Part shown: one piece after another, positions 36,315 to 45,406 of the stretch | Position numbering within the stretch: position 1 is the stretch's first letter | Layout: the number at the start of each line of letters is the position of its first letter | Assembly: GCA_963925805.1 (NCBI GenBank) | Contig: CAWUSE010000002.1 | Coordinates: 1-64,000 of the forward strand | Reading direction: 5' to 3' | Length of the DNA stretch: 64,000 bases | DNA from: UBA10347 sp905182135 | Lineage (GTDB): Bacteria > Actinomycetota > Acidimicrobiia > Acidimicrobiales > UBA10347 | Made by a program: the position numbers and the translations under genes | Notes under the pieces: generated by a model | What the model saw: only the letters and a program-made list of their open reading frames with translations | Told to the model about the DNA's origin: nothing | Databases searched by the model: none

Positions 36315-37604
36315 CTAGTGGGAGTTCATCTCTGCCGCTGATGCCGCGATCGAGCTGTATATCCCGACACCAGCACCAGCTAACAACGCTGCGCCTAGGC
36401 ATGTAGCTTCGGCGACCGATGGCACCTGTATTCTCCGGCCCCCAATCAACCGCTTGCGTTTCATGAGCCGAGGGATGCGAGTGCCGCCACCGGTGGCTAT
36501 GTGTGTCACGCAGCGTGAGCGTTCCAGACCCGCCGCCCACACCATCTTCTCGAACAATGCCTGGCCGTCAACGGCAAGCGATTCGATCATGTCTTGTTCT
36601 GGACCAGGACACTCAGCAGCTGCCAAGTAGCCAACGAAGTCCAGGCCGACTTTGGCCCGATGTGCGTCGATCCGACCAGCACCGTCACCTGTGCCGGTCA
36701 TCACATAAGTCAGGCCAGGCACGACATGAACACCCTGATTGAGTTCGTCTGGCCACAGCCGCCCCGACATGTCTGGCGCGGTCCGAGCGAGGAAGAATGC
36801 TTCAGCGGTGCCGATTGAATCGAGGATGACACCCGGTTCTGACACCCCCATTGCCAACGCTGCGCAGACATGATCTTGGCCCCCACGCACGATGGGCAGG
36901 TTCCGAGGCAACCCTGTATCTGTGGCGACTTCGTCGTGCAGCCGCCCGATCATGGTCCCCGCAGAAACGAGTTCGGAAAGCAGGTTTCTGCGGATACCAA
37001 TCCTGCTGATCAGTTCGTTTGACCAGCATTGGTTGCTCAGATCCAACACCAACGTTCGCGACGCAAGCGAGAAGTCTGTCGAGACCTCGCCACAAAGGCG
37101 GAACTCTGCATAGTCGCCAATGTTCAGCCAGTGACGGCCACGGGCATAGGCCTCTGGCTCGTTGTCACGTATCCACATGAGCTTCGGCATGCCGAACATC
37201 GGATGAGGGACGACGCCGCAGATAGCTGCAGTTGCGCTAAAGCCGACATGTTGACGCCACCAGTCGATCTGCGGTTCAGTTCGGTAATCGAACCAAGGGA
37301 TGATTGGATAGACGGGCTGCAAGTCTGCGTCGAGGAGCACACCTGCCTCGGCCATGGACGTGCAGCCGAGTGCGACGGGCTGAACCTGTTGCTCACCAAG
37401 CTGGTGTGCCACGGCGCTCAGCGCCGAGCAGCAAAGGGCCCAAAGCTCAGCTGGGTCATAGTCCGTATGCCCGTTCGCATGACGGCGAGTGGGCGTTGGT
37501 TCGATGGCCTTAGCCAGTTCCTCGCCACCTGGCGAGAATGCAACCACCTTGATCCCGGTTGTGCCAATGTCCAGCCCGAGCAACGCTGGCGAAGTGTGGG
37601 TCAA
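36315..37604 (-). CDS. FGGY-family carbohydrate kinase
   Basis: A 429-residue ATP-dependent sugar or polyol kinase. The N-terminal domain starts LLGLDIGTTGIKVVAFSPGG (phosphate loop); SMAEAGVLLDADLQPVYPII and IPWFDYRTEP resemble xylulokinase-type members; the C-terminal domain shows THIATGGGTRIPRLMKRK, the adenosine motif. It is a little shorter than typical xylulokinase. The start overlaps the stop of the MOSC-like gene by four bases. The substrate is unknown. Confidence 0.85.
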   Translation of the reverse strand: MTHTSPALLGLDIGTTGIKVVAFSPGGEELAKAIEPTPTRRHANGHTDYDPAELWALCCSALSAVAHQLGEQQVQPVALGCTSMAEAGVLLDADLQPVYPIIPWFDYRTEPQIDWWRQHVGFSATAAICGVVPHPMFGMPKLMWIRDNEPEAYARGRHWLNIGDYAEFRLCGEVSTDFSLASRTLVLDLSNQCWSNELISRIGIRRNLLSELVSAGTMIGRLHDEVATDTGLPRNLPIVRGGQDHVCAALAMGVSEPGVILDSIGTAEAFFLARTAPDMSGRLWPDELNQGVHVVPGLTYVMTGTGDGAGRIDAHRAKVGLDFVGYLAAAECPGPEQDMIESLAVDGQALFEKMVWAAGLERSRCVTHIATGGGTRIPRLMKRKRLIGGRRIQVPSVAEATCLGAALLAGAGVGIYSSIAASAAEMNSH

Positions 37605-38203
37605 ACCCGAATCCAGAACTCGTCACCCACAGCGACGTCCACGGGTTCTGTGTGATCGGCCAGTCCAACGATGAAACCGCGCATGCCATCGTCCAAGAAC
37701 GCACGATGCGCAGCAACCCTGTCTTCGAGTGTGCGTTGATCACCCAGTAGATATCTGGTGAACGGCACGCATGGCGTGGCAACCTCGGCATCGAGCAACC
37801 CGATAATCCGGCCAAGTCGGCGAATTTGCACGCCAGCGGCCACCTCAGCCAGCGAAACCTGGTGGTCATACTCAACGATGATGTCCTCGGCCGCGCAACC
37901 AAGGGCTGCGGCCCCGAAGCGCTCGGCCATGGCCTTGTAGTGGCTGGTGAAACCAAACGATAAAAGCCGATGCGGAAGATAGGCACGGTGCTTCTCTGTC
38001 GTGCCAGTCATTCGGGTCGGATGGAGCCGGTGATGCGCGTGCAAGATCGCTCGTCCATCGGCCAGGCCAACCACCCCGTCAGGGCTCAGCCACAACGAGT
38101 CAACCTCGGTCAAGAGCTCATCTCGGTAGACACCCTCATGAATCATGCGATCCGTATGGATCTGGCACAGCACGATCGGCCCAAGCTTCTTCCACTCACT
38201 CAT
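37601..38203 (-). CDS. MOSC-domain-like protein
   Basis: A 200-residue protein beginning MSEWKKLGPIVLCQIHTDRM. Features such as CVPFTRYLLGD and DDGMRGFIVGLAD, with a late beta-barrel ending in VAVGDEFWI, resemble MOSC (molybdenum cofactor sulfurase C-terminal-like) domains, which handle sulfur on a conserved Cys (here the Cys of TPCVPF). The match is by eye. Upstream in-frame codons (to 38338) are possible but less like the fold. It heads the operon with the two kinases. Confidence 0.6.
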   Translation of the reverse strand: MSEWKKLGPIVLCQIHTDRMIHEGVYRDELLTEVDSLWLSPDGVVGLADGRAILHAHHRLHPTRMTGTTEKHRAYLPHRLLSFGFTSHYKAMAERFGAAALGCAAEDIIVEYDHQVSLAEVAAGVQIRRLGRIIGLLDAEVATPCVPFTRYLLGDQRTLEDRVAAHRAFLDDGMRGFIVGLADHTEPVDVAVGDEFWIRV

Positions 38204-38471
38204 GCAGATCAGGTTACGTGGCCGGAGTTGCCCCACCGTTGTCACCAACCCAACCCGTACGCCACGGGTCCAGCGTTGCGCCAGATCCCTGGCGTCCTTC
38301 TGTGACGGACCCGATACGAACACTCGAAGCCAGCGCATCGCTAGCCGCCGTGTTACGCGCCTATCTCAAGTTCTACGCCCGGAACGAGGCTACGAGAAGC
38401 AGCGAACGATTGTCACCAGTCCTGAAGCGCTGAACTGCCGATGCCCTGTGGACCCGAAATGGGCCTCGCTG

Positions 38472-38953
38472 TCACCGATAATGAGCACCCACATATTCGA
38501 CGAACTCAACTTCGTGAGTCTCGTCCTCCGGAGTACGCGGATCATCGAAGTAGGCATGGGCGAGAGCAGACAAAATGTCATCCTGGGGCTCAACTAGGCG
38601 GTTCTCATATTCTGAGAAGACGCACTTCTGACGTTCGGACTGTTCACGAGCCGCCTCGAGACAGCGCTCGTCGATGATGTTGGCACCAGATGCCGCAACG
38701 GCTGCGTCGGACCAGACCTTGATGCAATCCTCTGTCTCGGGTGCCATGTTCAGAGCGAAGTGGATGAATTTCACTGGGAACGACGCTGCAGAGCCAGCGT
38801 GACAATCGGTGCTTCCTTTCTCAAGGAACACTCCGATAGGTTCCAAAGCGACCTCGCGAATTTTGTCTTCGAGATCAGCGGTGCGCCGAGCCGGGAAGCT
38901 CGCGAAACGATCTTGCGATACTTGGTGTGATGCGGTGTATCGGCCGTCAGCAT
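38472..38953 (-). pseudogene. Cytochrome P450 remnant
   Basis: MLTADTPHHTKYRKIVSRA (38953 downward) is the P450 region with the C-helix His and Arg that contact haem; a frameshift near 38893 then continues in another frame with ADLEDKIREVA, FPVKFIHFALNMAPETED and QDDILSALAHAYFDD. The frame ends in EYVGAHYR just before the expected I-helix, so the oxygen-binding motif, ExxR and haem Cys are all missing. Clearly non-functional. It stands between the kinase operon and the RdhA-like gene. Confidence 0.8.
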
Positions 38954-39126
38954 CGTGTTTCATCAAGACCAACGCTCGGCCGGATCTCGGCAACCTTCTG
39001 TATGACTGCGTTATCACCTGCGGTGCTGGCACTGGACATACGCTAGGAAAACCTGGTCGCGTCGATCAAGGTCTCATTCACGATGTTGCATCTAAGAAAG
39101 GTCAAGACTCGTTCGGGCGTTCTATT

Positions 39127-41226
39127 TCATCGCCCGACTCGGGTTCGAGCGGCCCCTGGCGATTCGGCTACTTGGCCCCGAGCGACGGCTTCCTTCCGGG
39201 TCAGCTTGACGGGCACTCCTATGGCGTCGCCCGACGGGAGCACGTGGGCTGGATACAGGGCGATCTTTTGTTTGCTGGCGATTCTTCCGCCGTTTAGGTC
39301 GAGGCCACGGGCGTTCGTTCCCTTGGCCGGTTCTATGGTGCGTCCATCCTGCCATTCGAGATCCCACCACCATTTCTTGACTACGTTGATAGCGCCGTTG
39401 CCTACTCGGTCGTCGAGCTTTGCAATGAATGACCGGGTGAAGGGAAGTCGTATGGCAGCCCACAGCACAGCCCGTTCGGCCAAAACGCCTTCGATGTTGA
39501 AGGGACATGTCTTCATGCAGCGGCCGCAGGCTGCGCCCTTCTGATTACCCAGGCGGTATTTGGTGCACTTCTCGACGTCGGGTTTCCACATTTCAGCGCC
39601 GTTGAACATTATCTTGTCGCCAAATGAGATGGCTCCGCACGGACATTCACGAGCGCACTTGGTGCACTTCGAACAGAAGTCTTGCAAGCCGAAATCAACA
39701 TGTTTGTCAGCGACAATCGGCATGTCGGTCGTCACCACAACCGACTTGAACCTGGGTCCTACGAATGGGTTCAACACCAGTTCGCCAATACGGCTGAGCT
39801 CACCGAGTCCAGCATGCAACACAAGCGGTATGTGCAATACATCGCTGTCTCGGTTGGTCTGACTTCGGGCGCTCCAGCCGAGCGACCGAATGTGTTCGGC
39901 CATAACACCGGCGATTTGGGCACCTCGCATGTAGGCCCGCATGGATTGTGCACCGCTTACCCAGTCGTCACCGCTGGCGCCCTCCATCGTCTCATAACCC
40001 TGGTCAAGCAGAATGACAATTGCATTCTCGTGGTAGGGATCGATCTCGGTGCCATCACCCTTGTGTGAGTACCAGGCGTAGTTGGGCACCTTGCACACAC
40101 CGACCATGTCGCCACCAAGGTGCTGGGCCAGCGCCTTCAGGTCATCGGTGTTGATACTAGGATCGATGGTGCTGGGATGGACCACGGCAGCAACGGGACC
40201 GTCTTGAAACGGCACCATCTCGCCGATCTGTTGGCGGTAGCTCTGTGCCTGTGGCGTTTTGTACGCGAACACTTTGACGTCTGCTTGAAACTTCGGCCCC
40301 ATGTCGCCATTCGCAGCTCGAGGGAACCCGCCTCCACGCACCGGCACCCGCGGAACTTCATCTTCGATAATCAACGTGGTTGACTCGTCGACCCGCTTTA
40401 CCTTCTCCATGGGATATCGGCCCATGTGTAACGGCCGATGGTCGCCATTCAGCCGTCGAAGACCGCCTCGGACACCGCCGCGCCCAAAGAACCAGGACGG
40501 ACCGTTTGTAGTCCGGACCCTTTCGGCGATTGATCGTCTAGCCAGTGGCGCATCAGGCGCTAGCTCCATGTCAGTACTCACCACAGATAACGCAAAACCT
40601 GCCCGGAGAAATGGCGCTCGCAAGCTACCGCCGTCGATCTCAACGAGCCCTACCTGCAACGCCACCCGATCGATGTTGAGTTCTGTCGACAACGGCGTGT
40701 GCGCCGTGGCAGCAAATCCCAAGTTGCGGACGTAGTCAGCGGTAATAACAGCGAGTTCGGTGGCACGCAGATCCGATGCAGCTTGACGAGTGCCATCGAT
40801 CCACGCATCTCCAGGTTGGGGGCCTTTAAGCTTTCGACTGAACCCGACGAGGATCACCACGGCATAACGATGATGGTCCGATGCGCCTCTCTCCCACACA
40901 TCCCCGGGGATCAGGCCGGTCCCCACCATGTCGGCATCAAGGAAATAACAACCCGCCTTTAGGTTGTTAGAGCGCTCGGCCGGATCATCAGGCAGTGGCG
41001 CCATCGGGGCGACTGGTCCATCCAGTTGAGCGTTCAGCAGTTCGACATAACGATCGAATGCAGGCCCCACATTCAGCGGCCCGGCGACATGCTGTTCGAC
41101 AGGGCGGGCAGCCCGCGCTCCCTGAAACCCTGCAGGTGGCGCCTCAGGATCAGATAGACGCGGCAGCTTTTCCAGAGGGAACGGTCCCAGGTGCACCGGC
41201 CGCTTCTTGTGCGAGAAAAGCTTCAC
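39127..41226 (-). CDS. Reductive-dehalogenase-like (RdhA) protein with duplicated N-terminal domain
   Basis: A 699-residue cytosolic protein, no Tat signal. The C-terminal part has two 4Fe-4S motifs: C518/521/524/528 (CSKCTKCARECP) and C554/567/570/574 (CGRCMKTCP), spaced as in RdhA proteins that reduce organohalides with cobalamin. Before them the RdhA-type domain appears twice: RPVHLGPFPLEKLPRL at 9-24 against RPLHMGRYPMEKVKRV at 264-279, with more paired segments (about 88-105/361-378, 159-177/439-457, 213-222/495-504). It lies 9 bp after paaX in the same strand. No rdhB anchor gene is present. Dehalogenation is inferred; another cobalamin reductase role is possible. Confidence 0.78.
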   Translation of the reverse strand: MKLFSHKKRPVHLGPFPLEKLPRLSDPEAPPAGFQGARAARPVEQHVAGPLNVGPAFDRYVELLNAQLDGPVAPMAPLPDDPAERSNNLKAGCYFLDADMVGTGLIPGDVWERGASDHHRYAVVILVGFSRKLKGPQPGDAWIDGTRQAASDLRATELAVITADYVRNLGFAATAHTPLSTELNIDRVALQVGLVEIDGGSLRAPFLRAGFALSVVSTDMELAPDAPLARRSIAERVRTTNGPSWFFGRGGVRGGLRRLNGDHRPLHMGRYPMEKVKRVDESTTLIIEDEVPRVPVRGGGFPRAANGDMGPKFQADVKVFAYKTPQAQSYRQQIGEMVPFQDGPVAAVVHPSTIDPSINTDDLKALAQHLGGDMVGVCKVPNYAWYSHKGDGTEIDPYHENAIVILLDQGYETMEGASGDDWVSGAQSMRAYMRGAQIAGVMAEHIRSLGWSARSQTNRDSDVLHIPLVLHAGLGELSRIGELVLNPFVGPRFKSVVVTTDMPIVADKHVDFGLQDFCSKCTKCARECPCGAISFGDKIMFNGAEMWKPDVEKCTKYRLGNQKGAACGRCMKTCPFNIEGVLAERAVLWAAIRLPFTRSFIAKLDDRVGNGAINVVKKWWWDLEWQDGRTIEPAKGTNARGLDLNGGRIASKQKIALYPAHVLPSGDAIGVPVKLTRKEAVARGQVAESPGAARTRVGR

Positions 41227-41235
41227 GTCTTGAAC

Positions 41236-42051
41236 TTAGTACTGAGACCGCCACCCAGCGTCGGTTGACTCCCACCATTGCAGCGCAGGCAAACTTAGAA
41301 CGGAGCGCAACTCACCGAAACGCTGCGCTGCCTCGGTCCCGGGCCAGTCCAGCGGCAAGAGCGCAGCCGGCAGGTCGGGGTCAATCAGCGGGAACCTGCG
41401 CCACCGGTGCACGAGCCCTGCGAGTCCAGCAACGGCTGTTAGCCCGACGTTGCCTTGCCGGTCCAGACGTTCAACGTCTGCGAGAAAGTCGACATAGGCC
41501 TCCCGCAACGCCGGCAGGTCCCACGCTTGAGTAACCAAGTCAGTCGGCGATCCAATTTCGCCAACCTCCGCCCGGAATGACACCGCCTGGACGCCCAGAT
41601 CCTTGAGTAGATCAGCCGCAACCACCTCGTGGTCCAACCATGGCGAAATCCAGGTGCCGTTGCCAAGCGTGCCGAAGCCAGCCCAACGAAGGCTGCTCGC
41701 CATGCGGTATCGCAAGTGTCGGTTTCGTTCTGGCACGCTGGCCAGAAGAACCACCCATCGACCATCCCATGACTCGGCATGTGTTCCGAACGTATAGATT
41801 CGCTCGGCCCCAGATTCGAGCACACCGCGAGCACGCTGGGACAAGGACCATCGAGTCTGTCGCCCAACCTTGACGCGTTCCAGCCAGCCTCGGTCATTCA
41901 TCCGAGCCAAGGCCTGCCTGGCCGCTTTATCCCGTATACCGAGCGTCTCTGCTGAGGCGACGATGGTTTTGGTCCATGCGCTGCCCCCAGTCGGCAATAC
42001 GAACTCCCCCAACAACGTCAACAGAAGTGCGCGACTCGAATCTTTAGCCAT
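41236..42051 (-). CDS. PaaX-family transcriptional regulator
   Basis: A 271-residue repressor-type regulator. Residues 6-80 form a winged helix (LLTLLGEFVLPTGGSAWTKT, IRDKAARQALARMNDRGWLE); the middle has the PaaX stretch DGRWVVLLASVPERNRHLR and RMASSLRWAGFGTLGNGTWI. PaaX proteins respond to aryl-CoA esters such as phenylacetyl-CoA. Here it is divergent from boxC across 121 bp, so benzoyl-CoA or a related thioester is the likely effector, and it runs into the RdhA-like gene after 9 bp. Confidence 0.88.
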   Translation of the reverse strand: MAKDSSRALLLTLLGEFVLPTGGSAWTKTIVASAETLGIRDKAARQALARMNDRGWLERVKVGRQTRWSLSQRARGVLESGAERIYTFGTHAESWDGRWVVLLASVPERNRHLRYRMASSLRWAGFGTLGNGTWISPWLDHEVVAADLLKDLGVQAVSFRAEVGEIGSPTDLVTQAWDLPALREAYVDFLADVERLDRQGNVGLTAVAGLAGLVHRWRRFPLIDPDLPAALLPLDWPGTEAAQRFGELRSVLSLPALQWWESTDAGWRSQY

Positions 42052-42098
42052 AGAGCCATCACGATTGGTGCCAAGCAGCTGTTCGTGGTCGAAAATGA

Positions 42099-42143
42099 TA
42101 TTCTACACCTGACTTGAGGGTCACCTGAAAGTTGTAGTATAAC
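42099..42143. promoter_or_regulatory. Divergent promoters with inverted repeat, candidate PaaX operator
   Basis: For boxC: TTGAGG (42114-42119), 18-bp spacer, TATAAC (42138-42143). For paaX a TAGAAT -10 lies on the minus strand at 42100-42105. The arms TATTCTACACC (42099-42109) and GTTGTAGTATA (42131-42141) are inverted repeats matching in 9 of 11 bases, and each overlaps one -10 element, so one bound regulator could shut both. Confidence 0.55.
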
Positions 42144-42172
42144 AAGACAGCCAGGCATCGAGAGAACCAGTG

Positions 42173-43834
42173 ATGATCGACTTCGCAACCGAACCCAGCA
42201 AGTATCACCACTGGACACTCGATGTCGATGGAGAGATCGCGACGCTAACCATGAGCGTTGACCCTGCGGCCGGCCTGCGCGATGACTACGAGCTAAAGAC
42301 GAACTCCTATGACCTGGGTGTCGACATTGAACTGCACGACGTTGTGCAACGGCTGCGTTTTGAACATCCGAGCGTAAAAGTTGCAGTGCTGACTGGCGGG
42401 CTCGACAAGATCTTCTGCGCTGGCGCAAACATCCAGATGCTGGCTGGGGCCACCCACGAACACAAGGTCAACTTCTGCAAGTTCACAAACGAGACTCGTA
42501 ACAGCATCGAAGACGCCACCTCTAACTCGCAACAAATATGGCTTGCAGCTGTCAACGGAACCGCTGCCGGAGGCGGCTACGAGCTGGCCTTGGCCTGCGA
42601 CGAAATTCTGTTAATCGATGACCGGTCTTCAGCAGTGTCGCTACCCGAGATCCCGTTGCTAGCCGTGCTACCCGGCACCGGCGGACTGACACGTCTTGTC
42701 GAAAAACGACATGTCCGCCGGGATCTGGCCGACGCGTTCGCCACTCGCTCCGAGGGCGTTCGCGGGCAAACTGCGCTCGACTGGAACCTGGTGGACTACA
42801 TCGCTCCTGCCAGCATATTCGGCGAACTGATCACATCCCGGACTACGGCCCGAGCCCACACCTCTGACCGCCCCGACGTAGAGACGAACACGCCAGGTGT
42901 GGCGCTGACGCCGCTTGAGCGCACCAGCAGCGGTCAGCACATTGGTTACAGCAACGTCACGGTTGAAATTGACCGCGGTCTCGGTACGGCGACGATCTCG
43001 ATAGCGGCCCCCCGCCACGTGCAACCCGGCGATGGCGCCTCGCTGACGGCAGCGGGCGACCAGAGCTGGCTTCTCCGCACCGCACGTGAGCTCGACGATG
43101 CCATCCTCCATTTGCGATTCAACGAAACATCAATTGGCACGTGGGTGTTCACCACCACCGGTGACACCAACGCCGTTGCTCAGGCCGAAGCGGTGATGAA
43201 CGCTGACCCGGACCATTGGCTCGTCCGCGAAGTCCACCTGTTCTGGACACGAGTCTTGAAGCGCCTCGACGTATCCGCACGAACGCTGATCACCGCAGTC
43301 GAGCCTGGCAGCTGCTTCTGCGGGATCCTGGCCGAATTACTACTCGTCGCAGACCGCAGCTTCATGCTCGAAGGAACATGGGAAGACGATGACGACCCAC
43401 CTCCTGCCGCCACTATTCAGCTAACCGCAGCGAACCGAATGTTCCCCATGAGCAACGGGCTCACCCGATTAGAGACTCGATTTTGGCAACGACCTGATGC
43501 TCTGAAAGCAGCGCTCGACGCGAGCGGCATCGCCCTTGATGCCGCGGCCTCAATGGCCGTCGAACTCGTCACGTTTACGCCCGATGATCTTGATTGGCAC
43601 GACGAGCTACGACTGACCTATGAAGAGCGCAACAGCTTCTCGCCCGACGCTCTGACAGCTATGGAAGCGAACTATCGCTTTGTCGGGCCCGAGACCATGG
43701 AAACCAAGATCTTCTCTCGGCTATCGGCCTGGCAGAACTGGATCTTCCAACGCCCGAACGCAGTGGGCCCCCAAGGAGCGTTGCAACGCTTTGGCACTGG
43801 GTCCCGCCCCTCATTCGATAACCGGAGAGTATGA
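42173..43834 (+). CDS. boxC: 2,3-epoxybenzoyl-CoA dihydrolase
   Basis: Opens the ring of 2,3-epoxybenzoyl-CoA by hydrolysis in the aerobic box pathway. The 553-residue protein is a long crotonase-superfamily member: AVLTGGLDKIFCAGANIQML near residue 74, NGTAAGGGYELALACDE near 128, and a second crotonase-like half ending NWIFQRPNAVGPQGAL. ATG at 42173 is preferred to the adjoining GTG (42170) given GAGAG eight bases upstream. boxB follows after 3 bp. Confidence 0.93.
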   Translation: MIDFATEPSKYHHWTLDVDGEIATLTMSVDPAAGLRDDYELKTNSYDLGVDIELHDVVQRLRFEHPSVKVAVLTGGLDKIFCAGANIQMLAGATHEHKVNFCKFTNETRNSIEDATSNSQQIWLAAVNGTAAGGGYELALACDEILLIDDRSSAVSLPEIPLLAVLPGTGGLTRLVEKRHVRRDLADAFATRSEGVRGQTALDWNLVDYIAPASIFGELITSRTTARAHTSDRPDVETNTPGVALTPLERTSSGQHIGYSNVTVEIDRGLGTATISIAAPRHVQPGDGASLTAAGDQSWLLRTARELDDAILHLRFNETSIGTWVFTTTGDTNAVAQAEAVMNADPDHWLVREVHLFWTRVLKRLDVSARTLITAVEPGSCFCGILAELLLVADRSFMLEGTWEDDDDPPPAATIQLTAANRMFPMSNGLTRLETRFWQRPDALKAALDASGIALDAAASMAVELVTFTPDDLDWHDELRLTYEERNSFSPDALTAMEANYRFVGPETMETKIFSRLSAWQNWIFQRPNAVGPQGALQRFGTGSRPSFDNRRV

Positions 43835-43837
43835 ACC

Positions 43838-45253
43838 ATGACTGTTGTCGACATCAACGCCAAGATCCCAAACAACGTCGGCCTGGCCGACGACCGTCGC
43901 CTGCAGCGGGCACTCGAAGGTTGGCAACCTAAATTCATCCGGTGGTGGGAAGACATGGGTCCGTCTGCGTTTCAGCGCAACCCCGTGTTCCTGCGAACCG
44001 CAATTAGCGTCGGGCAAGAGGGTTGGGCAAACTTTGACCACGTCGAGATGCCCGACTACCGGTGGGGCATCTTCCTGGCTGATCAAGAACCAAATCGCAA
44101 GATTGCATTCGGTGACCACAAGGGTGAAGACGCCTGGCAAGAAGTCCCGGGCGAGTACCGATCGGACCTGCGCCGCCTGATCGTTGTCCAGGGCGACACC
44201 GAGCCAGCTTCGGTCGAGCAACAGCGACACCTGAGCCTGACTGCACCGTCGTTGTACGACATGCGCAATCTATTTCAAGTGAACGTCGAAGAGGGCCGAC
44301 ACCTGTGGGCCATGGTCTACCTCCTGCATCGCTACTTCGGCCGCGAAGGCCGTGACGACGCCGACGAAATGCTCATGCGCCACTCCGGCGACGAGGACAA
44401 CCCCCGCATCCTGGGTGCTTTCAACGAAGAGACGCCCGACTGGCTCTCGTTCTTCATGTTCACCTACTTCACCGACCGCGACGGCAAATACCAACTTGCT
44501 TCGCTGCGCGAGTCCGCCTTTGACCCGCTATCGCGGACCTGCGACTTCATGCTGAAGGAAGAGGCCTACCACATGTTCGTGGGCGCAACTGGCGTCGGCC
44601 GAGTCGTACAACGCACGCTCGATCTCATGCGTGAACACGACACCGATGATGTGCAGCCCTTGGGTGGCCTCAACCTCGGACTGCTGCAAAAGTACATCAA
44701 CTTCCACTACTCGGTTTCGCTCGATCTCTTCGGATCCGAGACCTCGACGAATGCGGCGAACTACTTTGGCGCCGGCATCAAGGGTCGCTTTCAAGAAGAA
44801 CGACGCAACGACGATCACCAACTCAAGACCGTCTATCGCAACGTGCCTCATTTCGACGAGAACGGTGTAGGTCTGCGGGAAGTCACCCAATTGGCAGCCC
44901 TCAACGAAACGCTGCGCGATGACTACGCCGAAGACTGTCAGAAAGGCTTGGATCGCTGGAACCGCGCCACCGCTGACGCTGGCGTAGATGTCACGTTCAC
45001 ACTCCCTCACGCCGGCTTTCACCGCCAGGTCGGGACCTTTCGTGATGCCTACATCTCGCCGACCGGTCAATCGATAAGCAAGAGCGAGTGGAGCGGGAAC
45101 GTCGGCCGTTGGCTGCCAACCGACGCCGACCGCGCCTACGTCAAGTCCTTAATGGTCGGCGTCACCAAGCTTGGGGAAATGGCTGGCTGGGTCGCTCCCC
45201 CATCACGCGGCATTCATCAAAAGCCGGTTGAATACGACTACGTCCAGCTCTAG
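43838..45253 (+). CDS. boxB: Benzoyl-CoA 2,3-epoxidase, oxygenase subunit B
   Basis: Diiron oxygenase that epoxidises benzoyl-CoA with O2, using electrons from BoxA. Length (471) is normal. Diiron ligand segments are visible: NVEEGRHLWAMVYLLHRYF near residue 148 (E..H) and DFMLKEEAYHMFVGATGVG near 236 (E..H). The C-terminus ends GIHQKPVEYDYVQL, typical of BoxB. boxA, the ferredoxin-type reductase, and the benzoyl-CoA ligase are not beside it; the RdhA-like ferredoxin protein is not a BoxA. Confidence 0.95.
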   Translation: MTVVDINAKIPNNVGLADDRRLQRALEGWQPKFIRWWEDMGPSAFQRNPVFLRTAISVGQEGWANFDHVEMPDYRWGIFLADQEPNRKIAFGDHKGEDAWQEVPGEYRSDLRRLIVVQGDTEPASVEQQRHLSLTAPSLYDMRNLFQVNVEEGRHLWAMVYLLHRYFGREGRDDADEMLMRHSGDEDNPRILGAFNEETPDWLSFFMFTYFTDRDGKYQLASLRESAFDPLSRTCDFMLKEEAYHMFVGATGVGRVVQRTLDLMREHDTDDVQPLGGLNLGLLQKYINFHYSVSLDLFGSETSTNAANYFGAGIKGRFQEERRNDDHQLKTVYRNVPHFDENGVGLREVTQLAALNETLRDDYAEDCQKGLDRWNRATADAGVDVTFTLPHAGFHRQVGTFRDAYISPTGQSISKSEWSGNVGRWLPTDADRAYVKSLMVGVTKLGEMAGWVAPPSRGIHQKPVEYDYVQL

Positions 45254-45275
45254 GTTTGGTCGGGCACCGCACCGT

Positions 45276-45325
45276 GGCATGGCATGGCATGACATGACGT
45301 GGCTTGGCTTGGCTTGGCGAGGCGA
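45276..45325. repeat. Ten degenerate pentamers (GRCNW) in tandem
   Basis: Between convergent boxB and the AhpD-like gene: GGCAT x3, GACAT, GACGT, GGCTT x3, GGCGA x2, without a break. It is non-coding and looks like a slippage-prone microsatellite. No other feature is seen in this 153-bp gap. Confidence 0.8.
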
Positions 45326-45406
45326 CGTAGTTCTTCGCGAAGCGCTGCCCAAGCTCCATGCGTCTACCGTCCCAGCAACTCGCTGCAACACGCACAGCAG
45401 CTGGGT

